Positions 17,642 to 27,529 are shown, counted from the first letter of the stretch. The stretch is DNA of 64,000 nt from Rhizobium sp. SL86 (GCF_026672545.1 NZ_JAPPRJ010000001.1:248001-312000); one strand, 5' to 3'. Translations and numbers: made by a program. Notes: a model not told the origin generated them from the sequence alone.

Positions 17642-20600
17642 TCCCCGCCTTCTGTATCAACCGCCCCGTCGCCACCACGCTTCTCGCCATCGGGCTCATC
17701 CTGGCGGGGCTTGCCGGTTATCGCCTGCTGCCGGTCGCAGCCCTCCCCAAGGTCGATTTCCCGACGATCAACGTGTCGGCCTCACTCTCCGGCGCCTCAC
17801 CGGAAACCATGGCGACCTCGGTCGCGACGCCGCTCATCAAGAAATTCGAGACGATCCCGGGCGTCAGCGAAATCTCCGCCACCAACTCGCTCGGCAATAC
17901 GTCGATCGTCCTGCAGTTCGATCTCAACCGCAACATCGATGCGGCCGCCGCAGACGTTCAGGCCGCCATTTCGCAGGCGACCCGCCAGTTGCCCAGCAAC
18001 ATGACGACCTCGCCGAGCTACCGCAAGACCAACCCGGCGGATGCGCCGATCCTGCTGCTGGCGATCAATTCCGACGAGTTGCCGCGCTCGAAGGTCGATG
18101 AGATCGCCGAAAACATCGTCTCGCCGCTGCTCTCCACCCTGCCGGGCGTGGCGGAGGTGAGCATCTACGGCTCGCAGACCTATGCCGTGCGCGTCGGGCT
18201 GGATCCGACCGCGCTCCAGGCGCGCGGGCTCGGCGTCGATACCGTGACCTCGGCGATTGCCGGCGCCAACAATCAGACGCCGGTCGGCACGCTCCAGACG
18301 GCGGAACAGCGCCTCACCATCGACGCCAAGACCCAGCGCACCAATGCCGACGAGTTCCGCTCTCTGGTGATCGCGACGAAGAACGGCGCCCCCATTCACC
18401 TCGGCGATGTGGCGCGCGTGGAGGACAGCGTCGCCAATCTCGATGCCGGCAGCTGGTATGACGGCAAACGGTCGATCATCCTTGCCGTCCAGCGCCAGCC
18501 GGATGCCAATACCGTCGATGTGGTGGACGAGATCCGGGCAAAACTTCCGGCGCTGGAGGCTCAGCTTCCGCCCTCGGTGCATCTCAACGTGATGAACGAT
18601 GCCTCGACCGCCATCCGGGAAGCGATCGAAGACGTGCAGTTCACGCTCCTCCTGACGATCGGGCTGGTGGTGCTGGTGATCTATCTCTTCACCGGCCACC
18701 TGATGGCGACCGTCATTCCGGGGCTTGCCGTGCCTTTGTCGCTGATCGGCACCTTCGGCGCCATGTATGTGATGGGCTACAGCATCGACAACATCTCGCT
18801 GCTTGGCCTGACACTCTCGGTCGGCCTCGTGGTCGACGACGCGATCGTCATGCTGGAAAACATCCTGAGGCTCCACGAAGAGGGGCTGCCGATGCGCGAG
18901 GCGGCGCTGAAGGGCGCGGCGGAGGTCAGTTACACCATCCTCTCGATGTCGATTTCGCTGGTCGCCGTCTTCATTCCCATCCTGTTGATGGGCGGGGTCG
19001 TCGGCCGCCTGTTCAACGAATTCGGCATGGTGGTGACGCTCGCGATCATGACCTCGGCGCTGGTGTCGCTCACCGTCACGCCGATGCTCGGCTCACGGCT
19101 GTCGTCCCATTCGTCGCGCCCGCCGATGATCATCCGCTGGTTCGACGCTGGCTTCGGTTACACGCTACGCGCCTATGACCGTTCGGTCTCCTGGTGTCTG
19201 CGGCACCGCGGCCTGGTGCTCCTGAGTTTCCTCGCCTCGATCGCCGCCTCCGGCTGGCTGTTCCTGACGCTGCCCTCCAGCTTCTTCCCGCAGGAGGATA
19301 TCGGTCGCCTGTCCGTCTCCACCCGGGCTCGTGAGGACATCTCCTACGAGGCGATGCGTGACCTGCAGGCGCAGGTGGCCGAGATCATCGGCAAGAATCC
19401 GGCGGTTCAGCATGTCACGTCGATCGTCGGCGGCAATTCCCGCAGCCCGCTCAACAACGGTACGATGTTTGTGGAACTGAAGCCGAAGGAGGAGCGCCCG
19501 CCGCTCTCGCAGACCATCGACGATCTGCGCAAGGCGACCGCCAAGGTGGCGGGGCTGAAGACCTTCATCACGCCGCAACAGAGCCTGCGCTTCGGCGGCC
19601 GCAGTACGGCAAGCCAGTATCAGCTGGTGATCCAGGCGCTGAATGCCTCCACCACCAACGAGTGGGCCGGAAAGATCCAGACGGCGCTGCGCCAGGACCA
19701 CCTGTTCACCGATGTGACCTCCGATGCCCAGAACGGCGCCATCGCCGCCGACATCAAGGTCGATACGGAAAAGGCCGCCGCCTACGGCATCACCAACGAT
19801 CAACTGCGCAAGACGCTGGAAATGGCCTTCAGCGGTTATACCGCGGCCCAGATCCAGTCGACCGGCGACAGTTATGACGTGATCGTCGAGCTCGACAAGT
19901 CAAAGCCTTGGGACGACGAGTTCCTGCGTGACATCAATGTCCTGTCGTCCAAGTCGAACACGCTCGTACCGCTCTCCAACTTTGCCTCGGTGGAACGCAA
20001 GCAAGCGCCGGTGACGATCAACCAGACGGGTCAGCTCGTCTCGACGACCGTCTCCTTCAACCTGCCTGACGGGGTCTCGCTGAGCCAGGCGACCGCCCGC
20101 ATCGACGAGATCAAGCAAAACCTCAACATGCCGAGCGACGTCTTCACCTCCTATGGCGGCAATGCAGCGATCTTCAAGCAAAGCCAGGGCAATACCGGCA
20201 TCCTGATTCTCGCCGCCGTCATCACCATCTACGTCGTGCTCGGCGTGCTCTACGAGAGCTTCATCCATCCGCTGACGATCCTGTCGGGCCTGCCGGCGGC
20301 GGCCTTCGGCGCGCTGATCGCGCTGAAGGTGATGAACTTCGATCTTTCGGTGATCGCGTTGATCGGCCTCCTGATGCTGATCGGCATCGTCAAGAAGAAC
20401 GCGATCATGATGATCGACGTGGCCGTGGAACTCATCCGTGACAAGGGCGAGGCGCCGACGGCCGCGATCCACGAGGCCTGCGTGCGGCGTTTCCGGCCGA
20501 TCATGATGACGACCTTCTGCGCGCTGCTCGGGGCGCTGCCGATCGCGCTCGGCTCCGGCGCAAGCTCCGAACTTCGCCAGCCGCTCGGCATTGCCGTGGT

Positions 20601-20769
20601 GGGTGGTCTCGTCGTCTCACAGATGCTGACGCTGTTCATCACGCCGGTCATCTTCGTGGAGATGGATCGCCTCGGCAAAGGCCTGAAGCGGCTTTTTGCC
20701 CGCAAGGCGGATCACACGCCCGCGAATTCGGAATTTGGCCCGCAAACCCCGGCAGCCGCCGCCGAATGA
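17638..20769 (+). CDS. RND efflux pump permease (HAE1 family, MdtB/MdtC-like)
   Basis: 1043 residues with the AcrB layout: first helix CINRPVATTLLAIGLIL, large periplasmic porter domain, helices 2-6, second periplasmic domain, helices 7-12. The proton-relay Asp pair is present in GLVVDDAIVMLENI (helix 4), and the Lys of helix 10 in GLLMLIGIVKKNAIMMIDVAVE. The motif ALPKVDFPTINVSASLSGASPE is shared with Mdt-type pumps. It exports drugs, bile-salt-like or plant compounds from periplasm or inner membrane using proton motive force. It works with the adaptor encoded just upstream. Confidence 0.93.
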   Translation: MIPAFCINRPVATTLLAIGLILAGLAGYRLLPVAALPKVDFPTINVSASLSGASPETMATSVATPLIKKFETIPGVSEISATNSLGNTSIVLQFDLNRNIDAAAADVQAAISQATRQLPSNMTTSPSYRKTNPADAPILLLAINSDELPRSKVDEIAENIVSPLLSTLPGVAEVSIYGSQTYAVRVGLDPTALQARGLGVDTVTSAIAGANNQTPVGTLQTAEQRLTIDAKTQRTNADEFRSLVIATKNGAPIHLGDVARVEDSVANLDAGSWYDGKRSIILAVQRQPDANTVDVVDEIRAKLPALEAQLPPSVHLNVMNDASTAIREAIEDVQFTLLLTIGLVVLVIYLFTGHLMATVIPGLAVPLSLIGTFGAMYVMGYSIDNISLLGLTLSVGLVVDDAIVMLENILRLHEEGLPMREAALKGAAEVSYTILSMSISLVAVFIPILLMGGVVGRLFNEFGMVVTLAIMTSALVSLTVTPMLGSRLSSHSSRPPMIIRWFDAGFGYTLRAYDRSVSWCLRHRGLVLLSFLASIAASGWLFLTLPSSFFPQEDIGRLSVSTRAREDISYEAMRDLQAQVAEIIGKNPAVQHVTSIVGGNSRSPLNNGTMFVELKPKEERPPLSQTIDDLRKATAKVAGLKTFITPQQSLRFGGRSTASQYQLVIQALNASTTNEWAGKIQTALRQDHLFTDVTSDAQNGAIAADIKVDTEKAAAYGITNDQLRKTLEMAFSGYTAAQIQSTGDSYDVIVELDKSKPWDDEFLRDINVLSSKSNTLVPLSNFASVERKQAPVTINQTGQLVSTTVSFNLPDGVSLSQATARIDEIKQNLNMPSDVFTSYGGNAAIFKQSQGNTGILILAAVITIYVVLGVLYESFIHPLTILSGLPAAAFGALIALKVMNFDLSVIALIGLLMLIGIVKKNAIMMIDVAVELIRDKGEAPTAAIHEACVRRFRPIMMTTFCALLGALPIALGSGASSELRQPLGIAVVGGLVVSQMLTLFITPVIFVEMDRLGKGLKRLFARKADHTPANSEFGPQTPAAAAE

Positions 20770-20774
20770 TCGTC

Positions 20775-20800
20775 GCCAAGGCCGCCTGTACGGCCTTGGC
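20775..20800 (+). terminator. Hairpin after the RND operon
   Basis: Perfect 10-bp stem GCCAAGGCCG / CGGCCTTGGC (20775-20784 with 20791-20800), 6-nt loop, 5 bp after the pump stop codon. Only a pyrimidine-rich, T-poor tail follows, so termination efficiency is uncertain. Confidence 0.5.
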
Positions 20801-20953
20801 CCCTTCCCTGTCTTGAAATCTTCACGGCACTGTGCGATCAGCGCCACCTCGTTGTGAGAGGGTGCTGGTCGCCCTCGTCTCGTTCGGGATGCTCCAGCTC
20901 AGACTGCAGGCATCCCGTCTCAGGAAAATTCTAAGACAGGAAGGACGTTCGGC

Positions 20954-22249
20954 ATGGCACGCGCGCTCGGGCTCGATTTCGGCACGACCAATACCGTTCT
21001 GGCGCTGGCCGAAGCCGGCGGTACCACCACCCATTCGCTTCCCTTCACCAGCAGCGCCGGTGTGAGCGACAGCATGCGCACCGCGCTCTCCTTCATGAAG
21101 GACCCGGAACTTGGCGCGCAGGCGCTGAAGGTCGAAGCCGGCCAGGCGGCGATCCGCATGTTCATCGACAATCCGGGCGATTGCCGTTTCCTGCAGTCGA
21201 TCAAGACCTTTGCCGCGAGTGCCGCCTTCCAGGCAACCCTCGTCTTTGCCCGCCGCCAGCAGTTTGAGGATCTGATGGAGATCTTCCTGCGCCGTCTCAA
21301 GGCCTATGCAGGCGATGAATGGCCGACCGAGGTTTCAAGGCTGGTGGTCGGGCGGCCCGTCCGCTTTGCCGGCGCCAACCCGGACGAAGCGCTCGCCCTG
21401 CAGCGTTACCAGGCGGCGCTCACGCGCTTCGAACTGCCGGAAATCCACTACGTCTACGAACCGGTCGCCGCCGCCTATTATTTCGCCCAGTCGCTGACCC
21501 GCGATGCCAACGTGCTGGTGGCGGATTTCGGCGGCGGCACGACCGACTATTCGCTGATCCGCTTCGAACGCCATGCCGGCGAACTCAAGGCAATCCCCGT
21601 CGGTCATTCCGGCGTCGGCATTGCCGGCGATCATTTCGACTACCGGCTGGTCGACAATCTCGTCTCGCCGGAGATCGGTAAGGGCAGCCATTTCAAGAGT
21701 TTCGGCAAGCTCTTGGACGTCCCGGCCGGCTACTACGCGAACTTCGGTCGCTGGAACCAGCTGTCGATCTTCAAGACGACGCGCGAATTCGCCGACCTGC
21801 AGTCGCTGGTGCGATCCGCCACCGAGCCGGACAAGCTGGAACTGTTCATCGAACTCATCGAGCATGACGAAGGCTATCCGCTCTACCAGGCGATCTCCGC
21901 CACCAAGATGGCACTGTCGCGAGAGGAGGAAGCGGAGTTCCACTTCGCGCCCCTCGGCAAGGCCGGCCACAAGACAGTGAAGCGCAGCGATTTCGAAACC
22001 TGGATCGCCGACGACCTGGCGCGCATCGAAGAGGCCCTCGACGAGGTTTTGACCAAGACCAACACGCCGGCGGCGGACGTCGACAAGGTGTTTCTCACCG
22101 GCGGCACCTCGTTTGTACCCGCCGTGCGCAACATCTTCCGGCGGCGCTTCGATGACGGCCGTATCGAAAGCGGCGGCGAATTGCTCTCGATTGCTCACGG
22201 GCTGGCGCTGATCGGCGAAAGCGGGGATGTCGGTCGCTGGGCGGCGTGA
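20954..22249 (+). CDS. Hsp70-family ATPase without substrate domain (YegD-like)
   Basis: 431 residues covering only the actin-like ATPase part of Hsp70: phosphate-1 motif LGLDFGTTNTVLALAE at the N-terminus, YEPVAAAYYFAQ, phosphate-2 VLVADFGGGTTDYSLIRF, and the adenosine motif VFLTGGTSFVPAVRNIF. The substrate-binding and lid domains of DnaK are absent, as in E. coli YegD. The role is unknown; YegD-like proteins are assumed to be chaperone-related. ATG 20954 follows AGGAAGG. The gene precedes a uracil-DNA glycosylase with 41 bp between them, so they may be co-transcribed. Confidence 0.85.
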   Translation: MARALGLDFGTTNTVLALAEAGGTTTHSLPFTSSAGVSDSMRTALSFMKDPELGAQALKVEAGQAAIRMFIDNPGDCRFLQSIKTFAASAAFQATLVFARRQQFEDLMEIFLRRLKAYAGDEWPTEVSRLVVGRPVRFAGANPDEALALQRYQAALTRFELPEIHYVYEPVAAAYYFAQSLTRDANVLVADFGGGTTDYSLIRFERHAGELKAIPVGHSGVGIAGDHFDYRLVDNLVSPEIGKGSHFKSFGKLLDVPAGYYANFGRWNQLSIFKTTREFADLQSLVRSATEPDKLELFIELIEHDEGYPLYQAISATKMALSREEEAEFHFAPLGKAGHKTVKRSDFETWIADDLARIEEALDEVLTKTNTPAADVDKVFLTGGTSFVPAVRNIFRRRFDDGRIESGGELLSIAHGLALIGESGDVGRWAA

Positions 22250-22290
22250 TGCGGCTTTATCCGGCCCGCCGCTTCCGCTAAGGTCTGCCC

Positions 22291-23163
22291 ATGACCCCTG
22301 CGCAAGACCTTTCCCCCGGCGAGCTGACGGCCCTTCTGCAATTCTATGCGGATTCCGGCGTCGAATGGCTGCTGGAGGATGAGCCCGTCGATCGTATCGC
22401 GCAGTTTGCCGAACAGAAGGCGGCGCGCGCCGCGCAGAAACGTGCCGTGGCGCCGGCAGCCGGCGAGCAGAGCCGGGCCGCCGGCACTCCGCAGGCAAGA
22501 TCCGGCCAGGTGGCGCCGGCCCGCGCCGCAGCCCCTGCCCCCTCCGTCGCAGTCCCGGATGCCGATGCCGTGGCGGCCGCCAAGGCGGCTGCAGAGGCCG
22601 CGCGGACTTTGGGGGAGCTGAAGACGGCGCTGGAGGCCTTTTCCGGCTGCAATCTGAAAAACGGCGCCCGCTCCACCGTGTTTGCCAGCGGCAGCCCCTC
22701 CTCCGGCATCATGGTCATCGGCCCGATGCCCTCTGCCGATGACGACCGCGACGGCGAACCCTTTGCCGGGCGCCAGGGACAGATGCTTGACCGGATGTTG
22801 TCCTCGATCGGGCTTTCGCGCGAGACGGTGCTGTTGACCAATGTCGTGCCCTGGCGGCCGCCCGGCAACCGCCAGCCATCGCCGGCGGAAATCGAGATCT
22901 GCCGACCCTTTATCGAACGGCAGATTGCGCTGGCCGAACCCACGCATCTGCTGCTGCTCGGCAATTTCCCGGCGCGATTCTTCCTGGATGGCGACGGGAC
23001 GATCTTCAACCTGCGCGGCACCTGGCGTGAGGTCGCCATCGCCGGCCTTCGCATGCAGGCGCTCGCCAGCCTTCACCCGCAGGACCTGATCACGGCACCC
23101 GCCAACAAGGCGCTGGCCTGGCAGGATCTCCTGCTCTTTCGGCGCAGCCTGCCGAAACTTTGA
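22291..23163 (+). CDS. Family 4-like Fe-S uracil-DNA glycosylase
   Basis: Removes uracil from DNA (base-excision repair). After an Ala-rich linker (residues about 45-105) come FSGCNLKN (first cluster Cys region), VIGPMPSADDDRDGEPFAGRQ, LLTNVVPWRPPGNRQPSPAE with EICRPF (further cluster Cys), LLLLGNFPARFF and SLHPQDLITAP. The order and spacing match thermophile/family 4 enzymes. The first catalytic motif is unusual: families 4 and 5 normally show GEAPG or GEGPG, here GPMPS. The His motif is HPQD. The gene may therefore be a divergent subfamily with altered specificity. 290 residues. Confidence 0.8.
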   Translation: MTPAQDLSPGELTALLQFYADSGVEWLLEDEPVDRIAQFAEQKAARAAQKRAVAPAAGEQSRAAGTPQARSGQVAPARAAAPAPSVAVPDADAVAAAKAAAEAARTLGELKTALEAFSGCNLKNGARSTVFASGSPSSGIMVIGPMPSADDDRDGEPFAGRQGQMLDRMLSSIGLSRETVLLTNVVPWRPPGNRQPSPAEIEICRPFIERQIALAEPTHLLLLGNFPARFFLDGDGTIFNLRGTWREVAIAGLRMQALASLHPQDLITAPANKALAWQDLLLFRRSLPKL

Positions 23164-23171
23164 TCAAAGTT
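23156..23171. repeat. Perfect 16-bp palindrome across the glycosylase stop codon
   Basis: AACTTTGATCAAAGTT is its own reverse complement and contains the TGA stop. It may be a regulator site or a compact transcript-end structure; no T-run immediately follows. Confidence 0.4.
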
Positions 23172-23228
23172 AAGCTTTTATGAAATCTGCCATGCATTAA
23201 ACGCATAGCAGCGGCGCATTGCCCGCTG

Positions 23229-23257
23229 TTGCAGAATCTATGTTGCGCTGCAATATT
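23229..23257 (+). promoter_or_regulatory. Predicted sigma-70-type promoter for two tiny genes
   Basis: -35 TTGCAG (23229-23234), 17-bp spacer, -10 AATATT (23252-23257). The predicted start is near 23264, 37 nt before the ATG at 23301. The region is clearly more AT-rich than its surroundings. Confidence 0.5.
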
Positions 23258-23300
23258 AGCAACGTGTCTTGGGAGGAACCCGAACTTAGGAACCAAGGCC

Positions 23301-23492
23301 ATGACCACGCGCATTCGCCCCATTCATTCCGGCTTCGAGACCTTGCGTCTTGCCGGCCTCTCCCCCCGCTCCACGCAGGGTTATCACAATTTCGGCTCCG
23401 TCACGAACGAGCAGCTTTCCGCCCGCGGTTATGTGCGCCGCGGCATGCATGCTCGACCGACCGCCATTTTCGCCGATTTCCGTGAACGTTGA
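23301..23492 (+). CDS. Small hypothetical protein (63 aa), first of a coupled pair
   Basis: ATG 23301 with AGGA upstream. The protein is basic and hydrophilic (many Arg, two RG(Y/M) segments) with no membrane helix or Cys. It ends 7 bp before a second tiny gene at 23500, and both follow a good promoter, which suggests a dedicated bicistronic unit. No family recognised. Confidence 0.5.
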   Translation: MTTRIRPIHSGFETLRLAGLSPRSTQGYHNFGSVTNEQLSARGYVRRGMHARPTAIFADFRER

Positions 23493-23499
23493 GGACAAG

Positions 23500-23640
23500 A
23501 TGATGATCAAGACGATCCGCAGCCTGCGCAGCAACCTTGCCGCCATCCACACCGCAATCCGCGCCAGTTCCGAATACAGCCGGGCGGTGAAGGGTACGAA
23601 GCAGACGCCCGACGCGGCCACCTGCCACATTCCGCTCTGA
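23500..23640 (+). CDS. Small basic hypothetical protein (46 aa), second of the pair
   Basis: GAGGA overlaps the stop of the preceding tiny gene and lies 5-8 nt from tandem ATGs at 23500 and 23503. The product begins MMIKTIRSLRSNL and is an amphipathic, basic helix for about 30 residues, recalling small DUF1127-like rhizobial proteins, but the match is not firm. Function unknown. Confidence 0.45.
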   Translation: MMIKTIRSLRSNLAAIHTAIRASSEYSRAVKGTKQTPDAATCHIPL

Positions 23641-23660
23641 AACCAAGCTCCGTTTGACGC

Positions 23661-24599
23661 TCACGCGGGAGGCGAAGATGCCTTCCGCGCCGCCTTGCGT
23701 TCAAGTCCCAGCTGGTGCTCACGGTAGATGATGAAGATGCCGGCCGAGACCGTGATGGTGGTGCCGAGCAGCATCTGCCAGGTGGGTACATCGCCGAACA
23801 GGAAATAGGCGATCACGATCCCCAGGATGATCGAGGAATAATCGAAAGGGGCCACCGTCGACACATCGGCGTGGCGATAGCTTTCGGTCAGGAAGATCTG
23901 CCCAAGTCCACCACAGAAGCCCGCGCCCACCAGAAACAGCGTCTCTTCCACCGACAGCGGCGCCCAGCCGAAGGGATAGCTGATCAGCGACAGCACCGAG
24001 GCCGTGAGCGAAAAGAACACGACGATGGTCGCCGTCTTCTCCGTCTGGACCAGCTGGCGCGTCTGCACCATGGCCAGACCGCCGAGGATGGCGGAAAGCA
24101 GAACGGCCAGCGCCCCGGTCGCCTGGCTGGCCCCGAGCCCACCCTGTTCGAACATTGAAAGTTTCGGCCAGGTGATGATCAGCACGCCGAAGATGCCGAG
24201 CGCCACTGCCGTCCAGCGATAGACGCGCACGCGCTCCTTGAGAATCAGCGCGGCAAAGATGACGGCCATCAGCGGCGAGGCGTAGCCGATCGCAATCGCA
24301 TCGGGCAGCGGCAACTGGATCAGACCGTAGAAACCGCAGGCCATGGCGGAAACCCCAAGCAGGCCACGTTTGAGATGGCCAAACGGGCTTTCGGTGCGAA
24401 AGGCGGTTGACAGTTCGCGGCGCAGGGCCAGGTAAGCGAGGATCGGCATCAAGGCAAAAGCCGATCGGTAGAATGTGATCTGACCCGCCGGAATCCCGTC
24501 GCCGGCCGACTTGATGCAGGTCTGCATTCCGAGAAAGACGATAACGGATAAAACTTTCATCGCGATCCCCCGCAGGGGATTTTGCGCTTGGGAATTCAT
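23661..24599 (-). CDS. DMT-superfamily exporter (EamA domains)
   Basis: 312 residues with ten hydrophobic helices in two EamA repeats. Typical features are the end of the first repeat (YASPLMAVIFAALILKERV) and of the second (DYSSIILGIVIAYFLFGDVPTW). These inner-membrane carriers export amino acids or related metabolites; the substrate cannot be predicted. It is convergent with the tiny gene at 23500-23640 and divergent from pepN. Confidence 0.88.
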   Translation of the reverse strand: MNSQAQNPLRGIAMKVLSVIVFLGMQTCIKSAGDGIPAGQITFYRSAFALMPILAYLALRRELSTAFRTESPFGHLKRGLLGVSAMACGFYGLIQLPLPDAIAIGYASPLMAVIFAALILKERVRVYRWTAVALGIFGVLIITWPKLSMFEQGGLGASQATGALAVLLSAILGGLAMVQTRQLVQTEKTATIVVFFSLTASVLSLISYPFGWAPLSVEETLFLVGAGFCGGLGQIFLTESYRHADVSTVAPFDYSSIILGIVIAYFLFGDVPTWQMLLGTTITVSAGIFIIYREHQLGLERKAARKASSPPA

Positions 24600-24880
24600 G
24601 CGGATAGGCTCTTGGCAGGACCGGCAACGCTTTCACCGGCATGACGAGGATCGGGGAAATGTCCCGGCAAGGCAAGCGGAACTTGCATTCATCACGTGTT
24701 GTGATGGACCGATCAACGTTTTGTTCATCGTGCCAGCAACCTCACGGCATACGTGAAATGTATCCTGTCCTTTTTCGGAACGGCTTTAGCAATCGTTCAG
24801 TTTTGGGTGCAATATTGCGGATCACTTTGCCTTAGCGAAGAACGAAAAAGCCTCCTGCTAGTCCAGAGCCAGGGAATATC
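24600..24880. other. Divergent intergenic region (DMT exporter / pepN)
   Basis: Comparatively AT-rich promoter region. It contains an inverted repeat CATCAC-N5-GTGATG (24690-24706) that could be an operator. No convincing gene is seen, although short frames exist. Confidence 0.4.
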
Positions 24881-27529
24881 ATGCGAACAGACACGGGCCA
24901 GATTGTACATCTGGCGGACTACCGCCCCACTGACTTCGTCCTGGAACGCGTCGATCTGACCTTCGAGCTGGACCCAACGGCCACCCGGATCGAGGCACGC
25001 CTCATTTTCCATCGGCGCGAGGGTGTGGATGCTGGGCTTCCGCTGGAACTGGATGGTGACGAACTGTCGCTCACCGAACTGAGGCTCGACCAGATCGAGC
25101 TGCCGGCGGCGCAATATGATGTCACCCCCGACAGGCTCGTGATCCGCGACCTTCCCGAAAGCGCTCCGTTCGAGGTGACGGTGATCACCACGATCAATCC
25201 GGAAGCCAATACGCAGCTGATGGGCCTTTACCGCACCAATGGCGTCTACTGCACGCAGTGCGAGGCCGAAGGTTTCCGCCGCATCACCTATTTCCCCGAT
25301 CGCCCGGACGTGCTGGCGCCCTACACGATCACCATCATCGCCGACAAGGCGGCCAATCCTGTCCTCTTGTCGAACGGCAACTTCCTCGGCGGCGGCAATT
25401 ACGATGAAGGCCGGCATTTTGCCGCCTGGTTCGATCCCTTCCCCAAACCGAGCTATCTCTTTGCACTCGTCGCCGGTGATCTCGGTGTCGTCGAGGATGT
25501 CTTCACGACGATGTCGGGCCGCGACGTCAAGTTGAAGATCTATGTCGAACACGGCAAGGAACCGCGCGCGGCCTATGCCATGGATGCGCTGAAGCGCTCG
25601 ATGAAATGGGACGAGGAGCGGTTCGGCCGCGAATACGACCTCGACATCTTCATGATCGTCGCCGTCTCCGACTTCAACATGGGGGCGATGGAGAACAAGG
25701 GCCTCAACGTCTTCAACGACAAATATGTTCTCGCCGATCCGGAAACCGCGACTGACCAGGATTATGCCAATATCGAGGCGATCATCGCCCACGAATATTT
25801 CCACAACTGGACGGGCAACCGCATCACCTGCCGCGACTGGTTCCAGCTCTGCCTGAAGGAAGGCCTCACCGTCTATCGTGACCACGAGTTTTCCGCCGAC
25901 ATGCGCTCGCGCCCGGTCAAGCGGATTGCCGAAGTGCGCCACCTGAAGGCGGAGCAGTTCCCGGAGGATTCCGGTCCGCTTGCGCATCCGGTGCGCCCGA
26001 CCACCTACCGCGAGATCAACAACTTCTACACGACCACCGTCTACGAAAAGGGCTCGGAAGTCACCCGGATGATCGCCACCCTGCTGGGTGGCGACCTGTT
26101 CCGCCAGGGCATGGACCTCTATTTCGAACGCCACGATGGCGAGGCGGCCACGGTCGAGGATTTCGTCGCCTGCTTTGCCGAGGTGAGCGGTCGCGATCTT
26201 TCCCAGTTCTCCCGCTGGTACCACCAGGCGGGCACGCCGATGGTGACGGCGTCAGGCGTCTACGACGCCGGCAACCAGACCTTCACGCTGTCGCTGCAGC
26301 AGATGGTGCCGGCAACCCCCGGCCAGCCAGTGAAGGAGCCGATGCACATTCCGCTCTCCTTCGCGCTGATCCTCGACAATGGCGCGATCGCAGAACCGAC
26401 GGCCGTTTCCGGCGGCGAGGTGACGGGGCATGTGCTGCACCTCACCGAGCGGTCGCAAACCTTCACCTTCTCCGGCATTTCCGCCCGACCGGTATTGTCG
26501 CTCAACCGCAGCTTCTCGGCGCCGATCAACCTCGACTTCAAACAGGCACCGGCCGATCTCGCCCATATCGCCCGCCACGACAGCGATCTCTTTTCGCGCT
26601 GGCAGGCCCTGACCGATCTTGCCCTGCCGAACCTGATGCAGGCGGCACGCGATGCCCGCGAAGGCCGGGAAATCTCCTGCGACCCGGCGCTCACCGCCGC
26701 GCTTCTCGAAGCGGCCGCCGATGACAGCCTGGAACCAGCCTTCCGCGCCCAAGTGCTCGCCCTTCCCAGCGAATCGGACATTGCCCGCGAACTCGGCTCC
26801 AACAATGATCCGGATGCCATCCATGCCGGCCGCCAGGGCATCATCACGCTGATCGCCAAGGCGGGCGCCGAGGTGTTCGAGGACCTGTTCAGCAGCATGC
26901 GCATCGAAGGACCGTTCACCGCCGATGCCGCGAGCGCCGGCAAACGGGCCTTGCGCAACAGCGCGCTTGCCTACCTGACCAACGTCGACGGCACGGCCAG
27001 ACGCGCCGCAGAAGCCTACGACAGCGCCGACAACATGACGGACATGGTGCAGGCGCTGACCGTTCTCGCGCATCGTTTCCCGGGCCAGGCCGAGACCGCC
27101 AATGCGCTCGGCGGCTTCCTCAAGCGCTTCGAGGAGAATCCGCTCGTTCTCGACAAGTGGTTCTCCATCCAGGCGACCATTCCGGGGCATTCCGCGCTGG
27201 CACGGGTCAAGACCCTGCTCGAGGATCCGCATTACGTGGCAAGCAATCCGAACCGGGTACGGTCGCTGGTCGGGTCATTTGCCTTTGCCAATCCCACCGG
27301 CTTCAACCGCCCCGATGGTGACGGATATCGTTTTCTCGCCGACCAGATCCTGGCGATCGATCCGCGCAACCCGCAGCTGGCCGCCCGTATCCTCACCTCG
27401 ATGCGCTCCTGGCGTTCGCTGGAATCGGTCCGGGCCGATCAGGCCCGTTCGGTACTTGCCGACATCCAGCGCAAGCCGAAGCTCTCCACCGACGTACGCG
27501 ACATCGTCGAGCGCATGCTGACCGGCTGA
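24881..27529 (+). CDS. pepN: Aminopeptidase N (M1 family)
   Basis: Zinc aminopeptidase that trims N-terminal residues from peptides in the cytoplasm. Visible motifs are the exopeptidase motif GAMEN (residues 268-272), zinc site HEYFHNWTGN (304-308) with the third ligand Glu327 in LKEGLTVYRD, and Y in FYTTTVYEKG for transition-state binding. A C-terminal helical domain follows. 882 residues is the length of proteobacterial PepN. It starts 281 bp from the divergent exporter. Confidence 0.95.
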   Translation: MRTDTGQIVHLADYRPTDFVLERVDLTFELDPTATRIEARLIFHRREGVDAGLPLELDGDELSLTELRLDQIELPAAQYDVTPDRLVIRDLPESAPFEVTVITTINPEANTQLMGLYRTNGVYCTQCEAEGFRRITYFPDRPDVLAPYTITIIADKAANPVLLSNGNFLGGGNYDEGRHFAAWFDPFPKPSYLFALVAGDLGVVEDVFTTMSGRDVKLKIYVEHGKEPRAAYAMDALKRSMKWDEERFGREYDLDIFMIVAVSDFNMGAMENKGLNVFNDKYVLADPETATDQDYANIEAIIAHEYFHNWTGNRITCRDWFQLCLKEGLTVYRDHEFSADMRSRPVKRIAEVRHLKAEQFPEDSGPLAHPVRPTTYREINNFYTTTVYEKGSEVTRMIATLLGGDLFRQGMDLYFERHDGEAATVEDFVACFAEVSGRDLSQFSRWYHQAGTPMVTASGVYDAGNQTFTLSLQQMVPATPGQPVKEPMHIPLSFALILDNGAIAEPTAVSGGEVTGHVLHLTERSQTFTFSGISARPVLSLNRSFSAPINLDFKQAPADLAHIARHDSDLFSRWQALTDLALPNLMQAARDAREGREISCDPALTAALLEAAADDSLEPAFRAQVLALPSESDIARELGSNNDPDAIHAGRQGIITLIAKAGAEVFEDLFSSMRIEGPFTADAASAGKRALRNSALAYLTNVDGTARRAAEAYDSADNMTDMVQALTVLAHRFPGQAETANALGGFLKRFEENPLVLDKWFSIQATIPGHSALARVKTLLEDPHYVASNPNRVRSLVGSFAFANPTGFNRPDGDGYRFLADQILAIDPRNPQLAARILTSMRSWRSLESVRADQARSVLADIQRKPKLSTDVRDIVERMLTG

